Assembly (NCBI GenBank): GCA_947494305.1 | Contig: CANLUL010000001.1 | Location: 1,550,001-1,614,000, forward strand | DNA: 64,000 bases | Source of the DNA: an uncultured Sphingomonadaceae bacterium | GTDB lineage: Bacteria > Pseudomonadota > Alphaproteobacteria > Sphingomonadales > Sphingomonadaceae | Direction of reading: 5' to 3' | Shown here: positions 53,747-63,110 of the stretch, one piece after another | Layout: each line of letters starts with the position of its first letter | How positions within the stretch are numbered: position 1 is the stretch's first letter | Made by a program: the position numbers and the translations under genes | Notes under the pieces: model-generated | What the model saw: only the letters and a program-made list of their open reading frames with translations | Databases searched by the model: none | What the model was told of the DNA's origin: nothing

Positions 53747-54442
53747 TCAGGCCGCTTCTTTGGAAACATCAGCAGGCACAAAATGCACCGGTCCTGATGC
53801 CGGAAATTCACGCCTCGCAATAACAATAGTATGTTGGACAACGGCAGATCTATAGTCATTCAAGACAGCCGCGCGAGCGTGCAAACGCACATAGATGGGA
53901 TGAGCTACAATGTGCGAAACGAACAATCCATAGAGACTCGTCAACAAAGTGAAGCTCATTGCCGGCCCCATTTTTAACGGATCTATACCGGTCGCAAAAA
54001 GCTGAATCAGTCCAATGATGGTTCCAATCAATCCAATGGCTGGAGCTATTTCGGAAGCTGAGCTCCAAAAAGTAGCAGGAACATTTTGCTTTTTCTCGAC
54101 CGCATGCTCTTGCAGCCGTACCCACTCCTCAAAAGATTTTGCATCCTTTGCATTGAGCAAGCGAGCAACAACACGTGTTACAAATGCATCTTGGCTACTC
54201 ACACGCTCCAGCCCTGCGACACCATCTTCACGTAGAACAAAATCTATCCTTCGACACATGAAGGTTGCATTCTCTCCGCTATCCGCAAACGGATCACGAC
54301 TACAATTTGCTAATGCAATAAATGATAGAAAAAATGATGCACGACCGTTTTGAATCCAAGCCATAATCAGCACGCCACCCAGCACTATACCGAACAAGAG
54401 CGGGTCAAAAAAACGCCCGATATTGGCGAACAATATGTCCAT
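53747..54442 (-). CDS. MotA/TolQ/ExbB-family proton channel subunit (accessory)
   Basis: About 231 residues from the ATG at 54442, which has GGAG nine bases ahead; a longer frame to 54517 lacks support. Membrane helices 'FDPLLFGIVLGGVLIMAWI', 'SEIAPAIGLIGTIIGLIQLF' and 'MGPAMSFTLLTSLYGLFVSH' follow the MotA channel layout, with the P-A-x-G-L-x-G-T-x-x-G-L motif. It makes an operon with the MotB-like gene. It is distinct from the canonical motA at 63111. A second stator type or a flagellum-linked energiser are both possible. Confidence 0.72.
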   Translation of the reverse strand: MDILFANIGRFFDPLLFGIVLGGVLIMAWIQNGRASFFLSFIALANCSRDPFADSGENATFMCRRIDFVLREDGVAGLERVSSQDAFVTRVVARLLNAKDAKSFEEWVRLQEHAVEKKQNVPATFWSSASEIAPAIGLIGTIIGLIQLFATGIDPLKMGPAMSFTLLTSLYGLFVSHIVAHPIYVRLHARAAVLNDYRSAVVQHTIVIARREFPASGPVHFVPADVSKEAA

Positions 54443-54585
54443 TAACTTAGTCTCCAATACAGGCGGCAAATTTTTGCCGGTTGGCGGAAAAAAATTGCCG
54501 GTACCTGCATCCGTCAAAAAGATATCGCATTTTGGGGTATCGTAAACCTCGTAAATCAGCGGTTGTTAGATTATCACTGAAAAAC

Positions 54586-54600
54586 TGGCACACCCTTTGC
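54586..54600 (+). promoter_or_regulatory. Sigma-54 promoter of the flgBCDEFGHIJKL operon
   Basis: TGGCACACCCTTTGC matches TGGCAC-N5-TTGC exactly. Predicted transcription start near 54612, about 80 bases before flgB. Confidence 0.85.
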
Positions 54601-54690
54601 AAAGTCCTGTTCGAGATTACCAATCATGGTTTTCTTCCAACAACTGGAACGGTCATCCGACCGGATAGTTAAGACGGGACTAAGTTTAAA

Positions 54691-55044
54691 ATGCCAAGTT
54701 TGGATCAAGTATTAGCATTAAACGGTGATGCGCTGAAATTGCGCTCTCAGCGTCTTAATATGCTTGCATCGAACATCGCAAATGCGTCCACGCCGGGATA
54801 TAAGGCGAAAGACCTCGATTTTGATCGTGCGATGCAGCAGGCAAAAAGTGGTGGCTCGATAGATCAGGCCATGTCTGATCACACTGGTTACCGTGTCCCA
54901 CTACAACCATCACTAGACGGCAACACGGTTGAACTTTCGGTGGAACAGACATTGTTTGCCGAAAATGCCATTCAATATCGCACCACTCTATCCTTCCTCC
55001 AGGGACAGGTCTCGTCAATCCGGCGCGCCTTGAAAGGAGAATGA
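54691..55044 (+). CDS. flgB: Flagellar proximal rod protein FlgB
   Basis: 117 residues, with 'RLNMLASNIANASTPGYKAK' (the rod-protein signature ANxxTPGY) and a C-terminal helix 'YRTTLSFLQGQVSSIRRAL'. It is the first gene of the flg operon behind the sigma-54 promoter, two bases before flgC. Confidence 0.95.
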   Translation: MPSLDQVLALNGDALKLRSQRLNMLASNIANASTPGYKAKDLDFDRAMQQAKSGGSIDQAMSDHTGYRVPLQPSLDGNTVELSVEQTLFAENAIQYRTTLSFLQGQVSSIRRALKGE

Positions 55045-55045
55045 C

Positions 55046-55444
55046 ATGAGCGGTAATATGAATATCTTTGATGTCGCCGGTCGAGCAATGTCAGCTCAAA
55101 TGGTACGCCTTAACACGACAGCGTCCAATCTGGCCAATGCACGCACGGATTATTCGAGCAAAGATGAAGCGTTTCGCGCGATGCGCCCTGTATTTCGATC
55201 CGTGATGGACGAAAACATGGCAACCATCGATGTTGAAAAAGTGGTTCAAACCGATGCCGAGCCACAAAAACGTCACGACCCGACCAACCCACTGGCAGAC
55301 GATGAAGGATATGTCTGGGAAGCTGCTGTCGATGAGACCGCTGAACTAATCGATATGCTCGAGACTGCCAGAAACTACCAAAATAACGTTCAAGTTATGC
55401 AGACCGCAAAATCACTAATATTAGAAACGGTAAGGAACAAATAA
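55046..55444 (+). CDS. flgC: Flagellar proximal rod protein FlgC
   Basis: 132 residues: 'NIFDVAGRAMSAQMVRLNTT' and the C-terminal 'ELIDMLETARNYQNNVQVMQ' of FlgC. It shares its last base with the first base of flgD. Confidence 0.95.
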   Translation: MSGNMNIFDVAGRAMSAQMVRLNTTASNLANARTDYSSKDEAFRAMRPVFRSVMDENMATIDVEKVVQTDAEPQKRHDPTNPLADDEGYVWEAAVDETAELIDMLETARNYQNNVQVMQTAKSLILETVRNK

Positions 55445-56112
55445 TGAATATTGCACCACAGGTTGTCGAAAACTCTAACCCATACATTGCAAATCTAAGG
55501 CAAGCTCAACCCGAAAACGCTACGGGGGACAGTACGCTGGGCCAAGATTCCTTTCTCCGTTTGATGACAACGCAATTGAAGTTTCAAGATCCGTTTGATC
55601 CGATCGACAATCAGGCAATGGTTGCGCAGCTTGCTCAGTTTTCTAGCGTTGCGGGCATATCTGACATGAACCAATCTCTGACTGAGATTGCTTCCATGCT
55701 GGGTGATAACCGTTTGTCGGATGCAAAAGAGTGGATTGGTCATTCAATACTGGTTCCCGGTAATTTTGCGGTAGCCAATCAAGAAGGTGAATATTCCGGA
55801 GAGTTTGAGCTTAATCAGCCAACCGATAATCTCTCTATCGATCTGCTCAACGAAGCTGGCGAGATTGTAATGTTCGCCGAGTTAGGCGCCCAGGAAACCG
55901 GTCCGATTCAATTTAACTTTGATAGCAAAACGGAACAGGGAGAACCATTGGACCGAGGACGTCTAAAAGTGCGCGTGAATGGCGGTTCCATTTCAGATCT
56001 AGCAACCTGGGTTCCCGTAGCGTCGGTCAAGACATCCGAGAACAATGGTCCACCGATTTTGGTCACACCTATTGGAAACGTCTTACCTTCCGAAGCTCAA
56101 AAAATCGGATGA
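55444..56112 (+). CDS. flgD: Hook-assembly scaffold FlgD
   Basis: 222 residues; N-terminal FlgD motif 'LGQDSFLRLMTTQLKFQDPF' and 'NQAMVAQLAQFSSVAGISDM', then a Tudor/FnIII-like C-terminal half. It caps the growing hook and is later replaced. Confidence 0.95.
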   Translation: MNIAPQVVENSNPYIANLRQAQPENATGDSTLGQDSFLRLMTTQLKFQDPFDPIDNQAMVAQLAQFSSVAGISDMNQSLTEIASMLGDNRLSDAKEWIGHSILVPGNFAVANQEGEYSGEFELNQPTDNLSIDLLNEAGEIVMFAELGAQETGPIQFNFDSKTEQGEPLDRGRLKVRVNGGSISDLATWVPVASVKTSENNGPPILVTPIGNVLPSEAQKIG

Positions 56113-56155
56113 TTGGCGTCATCCTTATCCCCCGATAAACACAGGAGAAGAAACA

Positions 56156-56986
56156 ATGTCTTTTTTCACTTCACTTAGCGGTCTGAAAGCCGCCCAGACT
56201 GACCTAAATGTTATTTCGAATAACGTCGCCAACACCAATTCAACCGGTTTTAAGAAAAGCCGCGCGATGTTCGGAGATCTGTTTGCAGCAGCACCAACTC
56301 AGACAACCAAAACGGTGGCTGGACAAGGTGTGCGTTTAAGCGGCGTCAGCCAACAATTTACCCAAGGTACGTTGCAAGCAACCGACAAGACTCTTGATTT
56401 GGCGATTGCTGGTGATGGCTTTTTCGCGGTGCGCGGCCAACCTCCTCGCCAGGATACAACTTACACCCGAAATGGCGCATTTTCGGTCAATAATCAAAGC
56501 GAAGTCGTTGATACAATCGGAAGTAAAGTTCAACTATTGCCTGTAGATGCAACGGGTGTCGTCACATCAACGAGCCCTACGGACATGTTTGACTTCATTT
56601 TGCCTCAAACAGATCCGGGGGATCCGACTGCATTGCTCAACAATATTTCGATCAACGGTGAAGGAGTCGTTTCGGCAACATTTTCGAATGGCAACCAATT
56701 GAACGTGGGCGCGCTCGCGATGGCAAGTTTCCCAGCGATCGAAGGGCTACGGCCCACCGGCGATGCACACTGGCAAGCAACTGGAGATTCTGGCCCGGCG
56801 CAGATTAACCAAGCTGCAAACGGTCCATTGGGACAAGTACGTACCGGTTCATTGGAACTCGCCAACGTAGATATCACAGAGGAGCTAGTTTCCTTGATTG
56901 CGGCGCAACGAAATTTCCAGGCGAACGCGCAGGCAATTGAGACTGCAAGCACCCTCTCCTCAACTATTATCAACCTCCAGGTTTAG
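56156..56986 (+). CDS. flgE: Flagellar hook protein FlgE (short form)
   Basis: 276 residues from the ATG at 56156 (AGGAG nine bases ahead); the long open frame to 56045 is not the start. N-terminus 'SGLKAAQTDLNVISNNVANT' and 'NSTGFKKSRAMFGDLF' and C-terminus 'GSLELANVDITEELVSLIAA' with 'ANAQAIETASTLSSTI' identify FlgE by order and sequence. It is much shorter than enterobacterial FlgE (about 400), mainly in the surface D2 region, approaching the size of FlgG. Confidence 0.9.
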   Translation: MSFFTSLSGLKAAQTDLNVISNNVANTNSTGFKKSRAMFGDLFAAAPTQTTKTVAGQGVRLSGVSQQFTQGTLQATDKTLDLAIAGDGFFAVRGQPPRQDTTYTRNGAFSVNNQSEVVDTIGSKVQLLPVDATGVVTSTSPTDMFDFILPQTDPGDPTALLNNISINGEGVVSATFSNGNQLNVGALAMASFPAIEGLRPTGDAHWQATGDSGPAQINQAANGPLGQVRTGSLELANVDITEELVSLIAAQRNFQANAQAIETASTLSSTIINLQV

Positions 56987-57018
56987 AACCTGAAGGCTGA
57001 TTAGCCTCGGAACAACTC

Positions 57019-57765
57019 ATGGATAAGCTTGCATATACCAGCGTCAATGCGATGAAATCGTTGATGAATCGCCAAACAGTGATCGCCAACAACATGGCGA
57101 ACGCAAACACCGTTGGCTTCAAAGCCGATATGGTTTCGGTGAAGGCACAATATTTAAATGGCCCCGGTCATGATAGCCGCGCGATGGCGGTGGAACGAGA
57201 TATGCAAGCCGACATGAACGCTGGAACTGTGAAACAAACCGGCAGGCCGTTGGATGTTGCTCTCGAAGGAGATGCAATGTTCGCGGTCCAAGGGGCCGAC
57301 GGTAAAGAGGCTTATTCACGGCGCGGTGATTTCAGCATCCAGGCATCCGGTGCAATGATAACCGGCGATGGCTATCCCGTTATAGGTGATAGCGGTCCAG
57401 TTACCATACCTCCTTCTGACCGAGTAGATATTGGGAAAGATGGAACAATTTTCTTTGTGCCTCAAGGCGGTGATCCCACACAACCGCAGGAACTTGGCAA
57501 AATAAAACTTGTCAGCATGGCCGGAAGCGAAATTTCCAAAGGCCCGGATGCATTATTTCGGGTAGCTGGCGATGGCGCTTTGCCTGTCGATGAGAATGCC
57601 CGTGTCATTCCAGGGGCTCTGGAAGAATCAAATGTCAACATGACCGCAGCATTGGTGGACATGATAGAAACCAGTCGCGCCTGGGAAACGCAGGCACGCT
57701 TGTTACGCATGACAGAAGAACTCGATGACAGTTCGGCCAATATTATGAGTGTTCCCCAAGGATAA
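57019..57765 (+). CDS. flgF: Flagellar rod protein FlgF
   Basis: 248 residues: 'SLMNRQTVIANNMANANTVG' at the start, the FlgF/G central segment 'RPLDVALEGDAMFAVQGADG' and C-terminal 'VDMIETSRAWETQARLLRMT'. The proximal rod protein next to FlgG in the structure. It lies between flgE and flgG in the operon. Confidence 0.93.
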   Translation: MDKLAYTSVNAMKSLMNRQTVIANNMANANTVGFKADMVSVKAQYLNGPGHDSRAMAVERDMQADMNAGTVKQTGRPLDVALEGDAMFAVQGADGKEAYSRRGDFSIQASGAMITGDGYPVIGDSGPVTIPPSDRVDIGKDGTIFFVPQGGDPTQPQELGKIKLVSMAGSEISKGPDALFRVAGDGALPVDENARVIPGALEESNVNMTAALVDMIETSRAWETQARLLRMTEELDDSSANIMSVPQG

Positions 57766-57797
57766 TGATGCGGTAATCGCATGAAGGAGACTATGAA

Positions 57798-58586
57798 ATG
57801 AGCAACTCTGCCCTACAAGTCGCACGCACTGGATTAGACGCGCAAAATACGAAAATGCGCGTGATTGCCAACAATTTGGCAAACGTAAACACTACCGGTT
57901 TCAAACGGGATCGTGCTGATTTTGCAACGTTAGCATATCAAAATGTGGTCACGCCGGGTGCGCCCTCGGATGCACAGAACCGATTTGCCAGCGGTCTCCA
58001 ACTCGGAACAGGTGTGAAATTATCTGGAATTGGGAAAATCACCACCCAAGGCACGCTACAGAACAGCGACAATGCCTTAGATATGGCGATTGAAGGATCC
58101 GGTATGTTTCAAGTTGAGATGCCAGACGGAACTACGGGATATACCCGCGCTGGCAATTTCAAGCTCACTGCGGAAGGCAATCTTGTTACCTCCGATGGTC
58201 TACCCTTGATTCCCGCAATTCAAGTACCGCAAGGCGCGACATCCCTGACGATCGGTAACAACGGAACGGTTTCTGCCACACTCGCTGGCCAAAGCGAGGT
58301 CAGTGAACTGGGTCAAATTGAATTGGCAAACTTCACTAATTCGGCTGGCCTTCTCTCGGTTGGCAACAACATTCTGACCGAAACCGCAGCAAGTGGTGCC
58401 CCGCAAGTTGGTCAGGCCGGCGCAGATGGATTGGGAACTATCCGACAAGGCGCGTTGGAACAATCCAACGTCAACATTGTCGAAGAACTGGTCAACATGA
58501 TCGAGACCCAGCGCGCATATGAGGTCAATTCAAAAATGATCTCTGCCACCGACGACATGCTGCAATTTGTGAACCAGCAAATCTAA
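57798..58586 (+). CDS. flgG: Flagellar distal rod protein FlgG
   Basis: 262 residues, the usual FlgG length: 'MRVIANNLANVNTTGFKRDR', 'NALDMAIEGSGMFQVEMPDG' and C-terminal 'VEELVNMIETQRAYEVNSKM'. GAAGGAG lies nine bases before the ATG. Forms the distal rod that crosses the L and P rings. Confidence 0.95.
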   Translation: MSNSALQVARTGLDAQNTKMRVIANNLANVNTTGFKRDRADFATLAYQNVVTPGAPSDAQNRFASGLQLGTGVKLSGIGKITTQGTLQNSDNALDMAIEGSGMFQVEMPDGTTGYTRAGNFKLTAEGNLVTSDGLPLIPAIQVPQGATSLTIGNNGTVSATLAGQSEVSELGQIELANFTNSAGLLSVGNNILTETAASGAPQVGQAGADGLGTIRQGALEQSNVNIVEELVNMIETQRAYEVNSKMISATDDMLQFVNQQI

Positions 58587-58615
58587 CTCATATATTATCG
58601 AGAGACGTTGACATT

Positions 58616-59311
58616 ATGCCAAATCTATCAATCTTAAAAACCGCTCTTTTGCTGACAACCAGCCCCTTTTTGCTAATCAGCTGCATGGGGGTTAGCGGCA
58701 ATGCGCCGCAAAAAGGCTTTGCTCCAGTGGTCGCGGCACCCATTGTTCAAAATGAGCCCGCCAGCACGAACTCTACAAATGGCGCAATCTTTCAGTCGAC
58801 GTCTGGATATGCCGCCCTGACAAGCGGAACACGAGCGAGCATGAAGGGCGATATAATTACCATTCTTTTGGTAGAAAGAACTCAAGCAGCAAAATCAAAT
58901 AGCGCATCAAAAGATCGCAACGGCGGGTTTTCTTTAACACCGCCTGCGACAGGGCTCTTTTCCCTGTTTTCTTCAAGCGATGCATCCGCAAATGGCTCTC
59001 AGAACTTCAGCGGTAGTGGCAGCGCACAACAATCCAACTCGTTGCAAGGACAAATCAGTGTAACGGTCGCAGAAAGCTATGCAAATGGCACCATGTTAGT
59101 GCGTGGTCAAAAATTGACATCACTCAATCGCGGTGATGAGCACATGCAATTTAGCGGTCTCATACGCGCAATAGATATCTCTTCCGACAACACGATTCCA
59201 TCAACAAAAGTGGCTGATGCCCAGATCAACTACGGTGGAACAGGTGAGATCGCTTCCGCGAGCAAACAGGGTTGGCTGCAGAAATTTTTCTCCTTCATCT
59301 CTCCATTTTAG
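58616..59311 (+). CDS. flgH: Flagellar L-ring lipoprotein FlgH
   Basis: 231 residues; lipoprotein signal with the cleavage site in 'LLISCMGVSG', then the FlgH domain ('RASMKGDIITILLVERTQAA', 'VRGQKLTSLNRGDEHMQFSG'). It makes the outer-membrane ring. Confidence 0.95.
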   Translation: MPNLSILKTALLLTTSPFLLISCMGVSGNAPQKGFAPVVAAPIVQNEPASTNSTNGAIFQSTSGYAALTSGTRASMKGDIITILLVERTQAAKSNSASKDRNGGFSLTPPATGLFSLFSSSDASANGSQNFSGSGSAQQSNSLQGQISVTVAESYANGTMLVRGQKLTSLNRGDEHMQFSGLIRAIDISSDNTIPSTKVADAQINYGGTGEIASASKQGWLQKFFSFISPF

Positions 59312-59332
59312 AATTGGATTGAACGAATTTTT

Positions 59333-60457
59333 ATGACCCTATTATCTACTATTTTTCGCATGTCTCAGGCCCTGATATTTTTTGTCGTGGTTCTTTTAAT
59401 GACACCTCATTCTTTGCAAGCAGAACGGATCAAAGATCTGGGTAACTTTGCAGGCTTAAGAACCAACCAACTAGTTGGTTATGGTGTTGTCGTCGGCCTT
59501 GCCGGCACAGGCGATGATAGCCTGGAATATGCGACTTTGGGTGTTAGAGGTATGACCAGCAGATTTGGCATGGCTTTGCCTCCAGGTGTAAATCCAGCCA
59601 CTAAAAATGCTGCCGCTGTGATGGTTACGGCCGAAATGCCAGCTTTTGCGAAACCTGGGCAACGAATGGATGTTACGGTTTCGGCCTTAGGCAAAGCAAA
59701 ATCACTGCGCGGTGGGACGTTAATCCTAATGCCTCTTTATGGCGCGGATCAACAAATTTACGCCATGGCCCAAGGCAACTTAGCCGTTGGTGGTCTAGGC
59801 GTTTCCGCAGCAGATGGCTCGAACGTCACCGTCAACATTCCATCTGTAGGACGTATCTCAGGAGGTGCTTCAATTGAACGAACGGTGGCGACGGGGTTTG
59901 AAAGTCAGCCCTTTTTGAGTTTCAATCTGACGGATGCCGATCTCACCACCTCATTGCGTGTAGCTGAGGCAATTAACAAAGTTGTTGGTCCAAATACAGC
60001 CATAGCGGCAGACGCCGTCACGGTTCGTATTGCGGCTCCCCTTGGCGCACAAGAACGTGTCATGCTTATGGGGCAAATTGAAAATCTGACGGTAAAACCC
60101 GCCGAAGCACCTGCCAGAATAATTGTTAATGCAAGAACCGGAACAGTAGTTATCAACGGCGCTGTCCGCTTAGGGCCGGCCGCAGTCACTCACGGTAAAC
60201 TGACAGTGCGAGTGGAAGAAAACCCAACGGTTGTGCAGCCAGCTCCATTTAGTAGAGGCCGGACCGCTACCGAGCAAAACAGTGAGATCGCACTGGAAGA
60301 TAGTGGCAGCAAAGCTTTTGAGGTTGGTCGCCGCGCTTCTCTGTCAGAAATTGTCGAAACTATTAATTCCATAGGCGTTTCGCCGTCTGACCTAACTGCA
60401 ATATTGGAAGGCTTGAAGCAGGCAGGCGCATTGAAAGCGGAGCTAATTATCATATGA
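59333..60457 (+). CDS. flgI: Flagellar P-ring protein FlgI
   Basis: 374 residues with signal peptide (cleavage after 'PHSLQA') and the FlgI sequence 'RIKDLGNFAGLRTNQLVGYG', 'GLAGTGDD' and C-terminal 'IVETINSIGVSPSDLTAILE'. It makes the periplasmic ring with FlgA as helper. Stop overlaps the flgJ start by four bases (ATGA). Confidence 0.95.
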   Translation: MTLLSTIFRMSQALIFFVVVLLMTPHSLQAERIKDLGNFAGLRTNQLVGYGVVVGLAGTGDDSLEYATLGVRGMTSRFGMALPPGVNPATKNAAAVMVTAEMPAFAKPGQRMDVTVSALGKAKSLRGGTLILMPLYGADQQIYAMAQGNLAVGGLGVSAADGSNVTVNIPSVGRISGGASIERTVATGFESQPFLSFNLTDADLTTSLRVAEAINKVVGPNTAIAADAVTVRIAAPLGAQERVMLMGQIENLTVKPAEAPARIIVNARTGTVVINGAVRLGPAAVTHGKLTVRVEENPTVVQPAPFSRGRTATEQNSEIALEDSGSKAFEVGRRASLSEIVETINSIGVSPSDLTAILEGLKQAGALKAELIII

Positions 60458-60768
60458 TCTCAATTTCCCCCCAAGCAAACCTGGCTGGTGCGATTCAACC
60501 AAAGTCAACCGAACAACCAGGGGTTGCAAATAAAAACGCAGCCGAGAAAATGGCCGCTGATTTTGAAGCTATATTTGCACGTCAAATGCTCTCAGCCATG
60601 CGTACATCGTCTCTTGGTGAAGGACTTTTTGATGGTCAAGGAATGGAACAATTCCGAGATATGCAGGATAATATGCTTGCCGAGAATATGGCTGATAAGG
60701 GCATTTTTGGAATAGCTAATCTGCTTACCAGCCATGTCGTGAACAACGCGGAGAAAACCGATGTCTGA
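60454..60768 (+). CDS. flgJ: Rod-binding protein FlgJ (N-terminal domain only)
   Basis: 104 residues, with the rod-cap motif 'MAADFEAIFARQMLSAMRTS' and 'GMEQFRDMQDNMLAENMADK'. The C-terminal muramidase domain of enterobacterial FlgJ is absent; the separate transglycosylase gene at 50965 probably supplies that activity. Overlaps flgK by eight bases. Confidence 0.92.
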   Translation: MISISPQANLAGAIQPKSTEQPGVANKNAAEKMAADFEAIFARQMLSAMRTSSLGEGLFDGQGMEQFRDMQDNMLAENMADKGIFGIANLLTSHVVNNAEKTDV

Positions 60769-62092
60769 TCTACTTTCTATTGGCCGCGCTGCTCTGCAAA
60801 CCAACGCTAGAGCGTTGGAGGTTGTGGGCACAAACGTCGCAAACGCGGAAAACCCGGATTATGTGCGCCGCTCCCTCAATATCGGAGATACAACCATCTA
60901 TGGCGTTACAAATCCGCTTTATGGGAATTTCATCGGCACAGGAAGTGTCGCCGTCGGCGGGTTGACGAGATCAAGTGACCAATTCTTGGAAGCGGCAACT
61001 CGACAAACCGGCGCCGATCGCGTCCGCACAGAAACCAAAGTTCAATGGCTGAATCAAGGCGAAATCGCTCTTGCCAACAATGAATCGGATGTTGGAAGCC
61101 AATTGACACAACTGTTTGGTACAGCTGAAGAACTTTCAGCCATTCCTTTTGAACCAGCTCTCAGAAACCAGTTTCTTGGCGATGTGAACGATACAATCGC
61201 TCGCTTTAATCAAACCGCTTCTAATCTATCAGCCACAGTCACATTGATTGATGGAGCAGCATCCCAAGAAGTCTCAGAATTGAACACCGCTTTGGGCGAA
61301 CTGGCAAATATCAATGACAAGCTTCGGCCTACCCGTCCGGGAACAGCTCAGCATACAGCGCTTTTGGATCAACGGGATGCAGCGCTCACGGTTATCACAG
61401 AAAAACTCGACGTAGAGATCAGCTTCGGTGACAACGGCGTTACGGATATTTCTCGCGGCGGGACAAATCTTGTGACCTTCAATAGCGCCAGTCCAGTCTC
61501 ATTTGTCGCTAACGCTGGCGGAAGCTTTGATCTCGATATCGGTGGAACCATTCAGGCTCCTCCCACGAACGGAACGCTCGGTGGGCTGCACAGCGCACAA
61601 TCTAATATTGTAGCCATTTCCAATAGCTTGGATGCACTTGCCGTTCAGTTTGCGGATGAAATCAACGGTTGGCAAGCAAACGGACGTACTGATGCAGGAG
61701 CGGCTGGAACAGCATTGGCCTCTCATAGCGGAACCGCAGCCAGCCTAACTGCGACTGGATTAACGGCCGATGATCTCGCGTTGGCATCGCCAACGGGCGT
61801 TGCCAACGGGAACATCCTTTCCTTTGTAGATTCACGCACTCCGGCAGGAACCGAACAAAGCTATGAAGGTATCGTACTTGGACAGGCGCAAAATCTTTTG
61901 TCTGCTCGCAGTGAAAGCGAGGCGGCAACAGCATTTGACAATGCGACGAGAGAAGCACGGGACAATGTTTCATCAGTAGACCTTGATCGCGAAGCTGCTG
62001 ATTTGATCCGACTACAACAGTCTTACGAAGCCTCCGCCCGCATTATTCAGGTCGCGCGAGAAACCATACAATCTGTTTTGGCAATATTTTAA
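60761..62092 (+). CDS. flgK: Hook-filament junction protein FlgK
   Basis: 443 residues; N-terminus 'ALEVVGTNVANAENPDYVRR' and C-terminus 'EAADLIRLQQSYEASARIIQ' of FlgK, with a variable middle. It connects hook and filament. Overlap with flgJ shows co-translation. Confidence 0.93.
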   Translation: MSDLLSIGRAALQTNARALEVVGTNVANAENPDYVRRSLNIGDTTIYGVTNPLYGNFIGTGSVAVGGLTRSSDQFLEAATRQTGADRVRTETKVQWLNQGEIALANNESDVGSQLTQLFGTAEELSAIPFEPALRNQFLGDVNDTIARFNQTASNLSATVTLIDGAASQEVSELNTALGELANINDKLRPTRPGTAQHTALLDQRDAALTVITEKLDVEISFGDNGVTDISRGGTNLVTFNSASPVSFVANAGGSFDLDIGGTIQAPPTNGTLGGLHSAQSNIVAISNSLDALAVQFADEINGWQANGRTDAGAAGTALASHSGTAASLTATGLTADDLALASPTGVANGNILSFVDSRTPAGTEQSYEGIVLGQAQNLLSARSESEAATAFDNATREARDNVSSVDLDREAADLIRLQQSYEASARIIQVARETIQSVLAIF

Positions 62093-62117
62093 TTGATACC
62101 CCTGGAAGGAAAGAACG

Positions 62118-62966
62118 ATGGAATCAATTAATCGCAATAGGCCAGCAAGCGCCATTCAGCATCAAAAACTACTTACAGAACTTATGGCTAAGACTCAGGA
62201 TTCCGTGGCGACCGGGCGCAGTTTTAACAAGCCTTCTGAAGCACCATCCAGTTGGCTCGAAATTTCCAGTTTAAGCCGTCAGTCGACCATAGAGGAATCA
62301 TGGATCAACAATATTGGTCGAGCAAGGATATTAGCGCAGCAAGCAGAGTCGTCACTGGATACGATATCAAACGGCGTTGCACGTACCCGCGAACTTTTAA
62401 TCCAAGCCAATAACGAGACCATTTCGTCACAAGACCGAGAGGTTATTGCGCTCGAACTGGAAAGTTTGCGCGAGCAATTCGCGCATCTCACACAAGCTAA
62501 AGATAGCTACGGTGGAGATCTCTTTCATGCAGGAGATCCGATACAAATGCGTATTGATACAGATGTCTTGGTAACCCCTTCGCCAAACCTGCAAACCGTC
62601 GCCGGATCGATTGACATTGGCGGAGGATCGACCGACACTCTGGATCAAATTATGGTTGGCATGATTGATGCCGTTCGTTCCGGAACAGCTGCTGACAGAT
62701 CTACACAACTCGATCGCGCAAGCTCTCTCACCGATCATTTCTCCAACCAGTTGGCCCGTCAGGGCTTGCTGGTCAATCGCCTGGATCAGCAGGAACAAAG
62801 ACTGGAGCAATCTCAACTGGCCTTTACGGAAAGGCGAGTAACCCTTGAAAGAACAGACGTCGCTGAAGCGATATCACGTTTCCAATCGTTACTTGTTAAT
62901 TTGGAAGCTGCTCAGCGGATATATGCTCAGTCTTCGAGTAACTCATTGATACAGTTGATTGGCTAA
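62118..62966 (+). CDS. flgL: Hook-filament junction protein FlgL
   Basis: 282 residues, flagellin-like: N-terminal 'DSVATGRSFNKPSEAPSSWL' and C-terminal 'DVAEAISRFQSLLVNLEAAQ'. GGAAGGAAAG lies shortly before the ATG. Last gene of the flg operon before the 144 bp spacer to motA. Confidence 0.92.
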   Translation: MESINRNRPASAIQHQKLLTELMAKTQDSVATGRSFNKPSEAPSSWLEISSLSRQSTIEESWINNIGRARILAQQAESSLDTISNGVARTRELLIQANNETISSQDREVIALELESLREQFAHLTQAKDSYGGDLFHAGDPIQMRIDTDVLVTPSPNLQTVAGSIDIGGGSTDTLDQIMVGMIDAVRSGTAADRSTQLDRASSLTDHFSNQLARQGLLVNRLDQQEQRLEQSQLAFTERRVTLERTDVAEAISRFQSLLVNLEAAQRIYAQSSSNSLIQLIG

Positions 62967-63110
62967 GATTGAGTTGGTAGCAGAAAACATCGCTACTACG
63001 CCCTTAACCAAAAGCTATTTCTTCCGTTCACCTATCCAAGAGTTCCGTTCCTGCGTCCAAAGTCCGGCGTAAGAATGGTTCCAACGGATCCGTGGATGGG
63101 AATATAGTAT

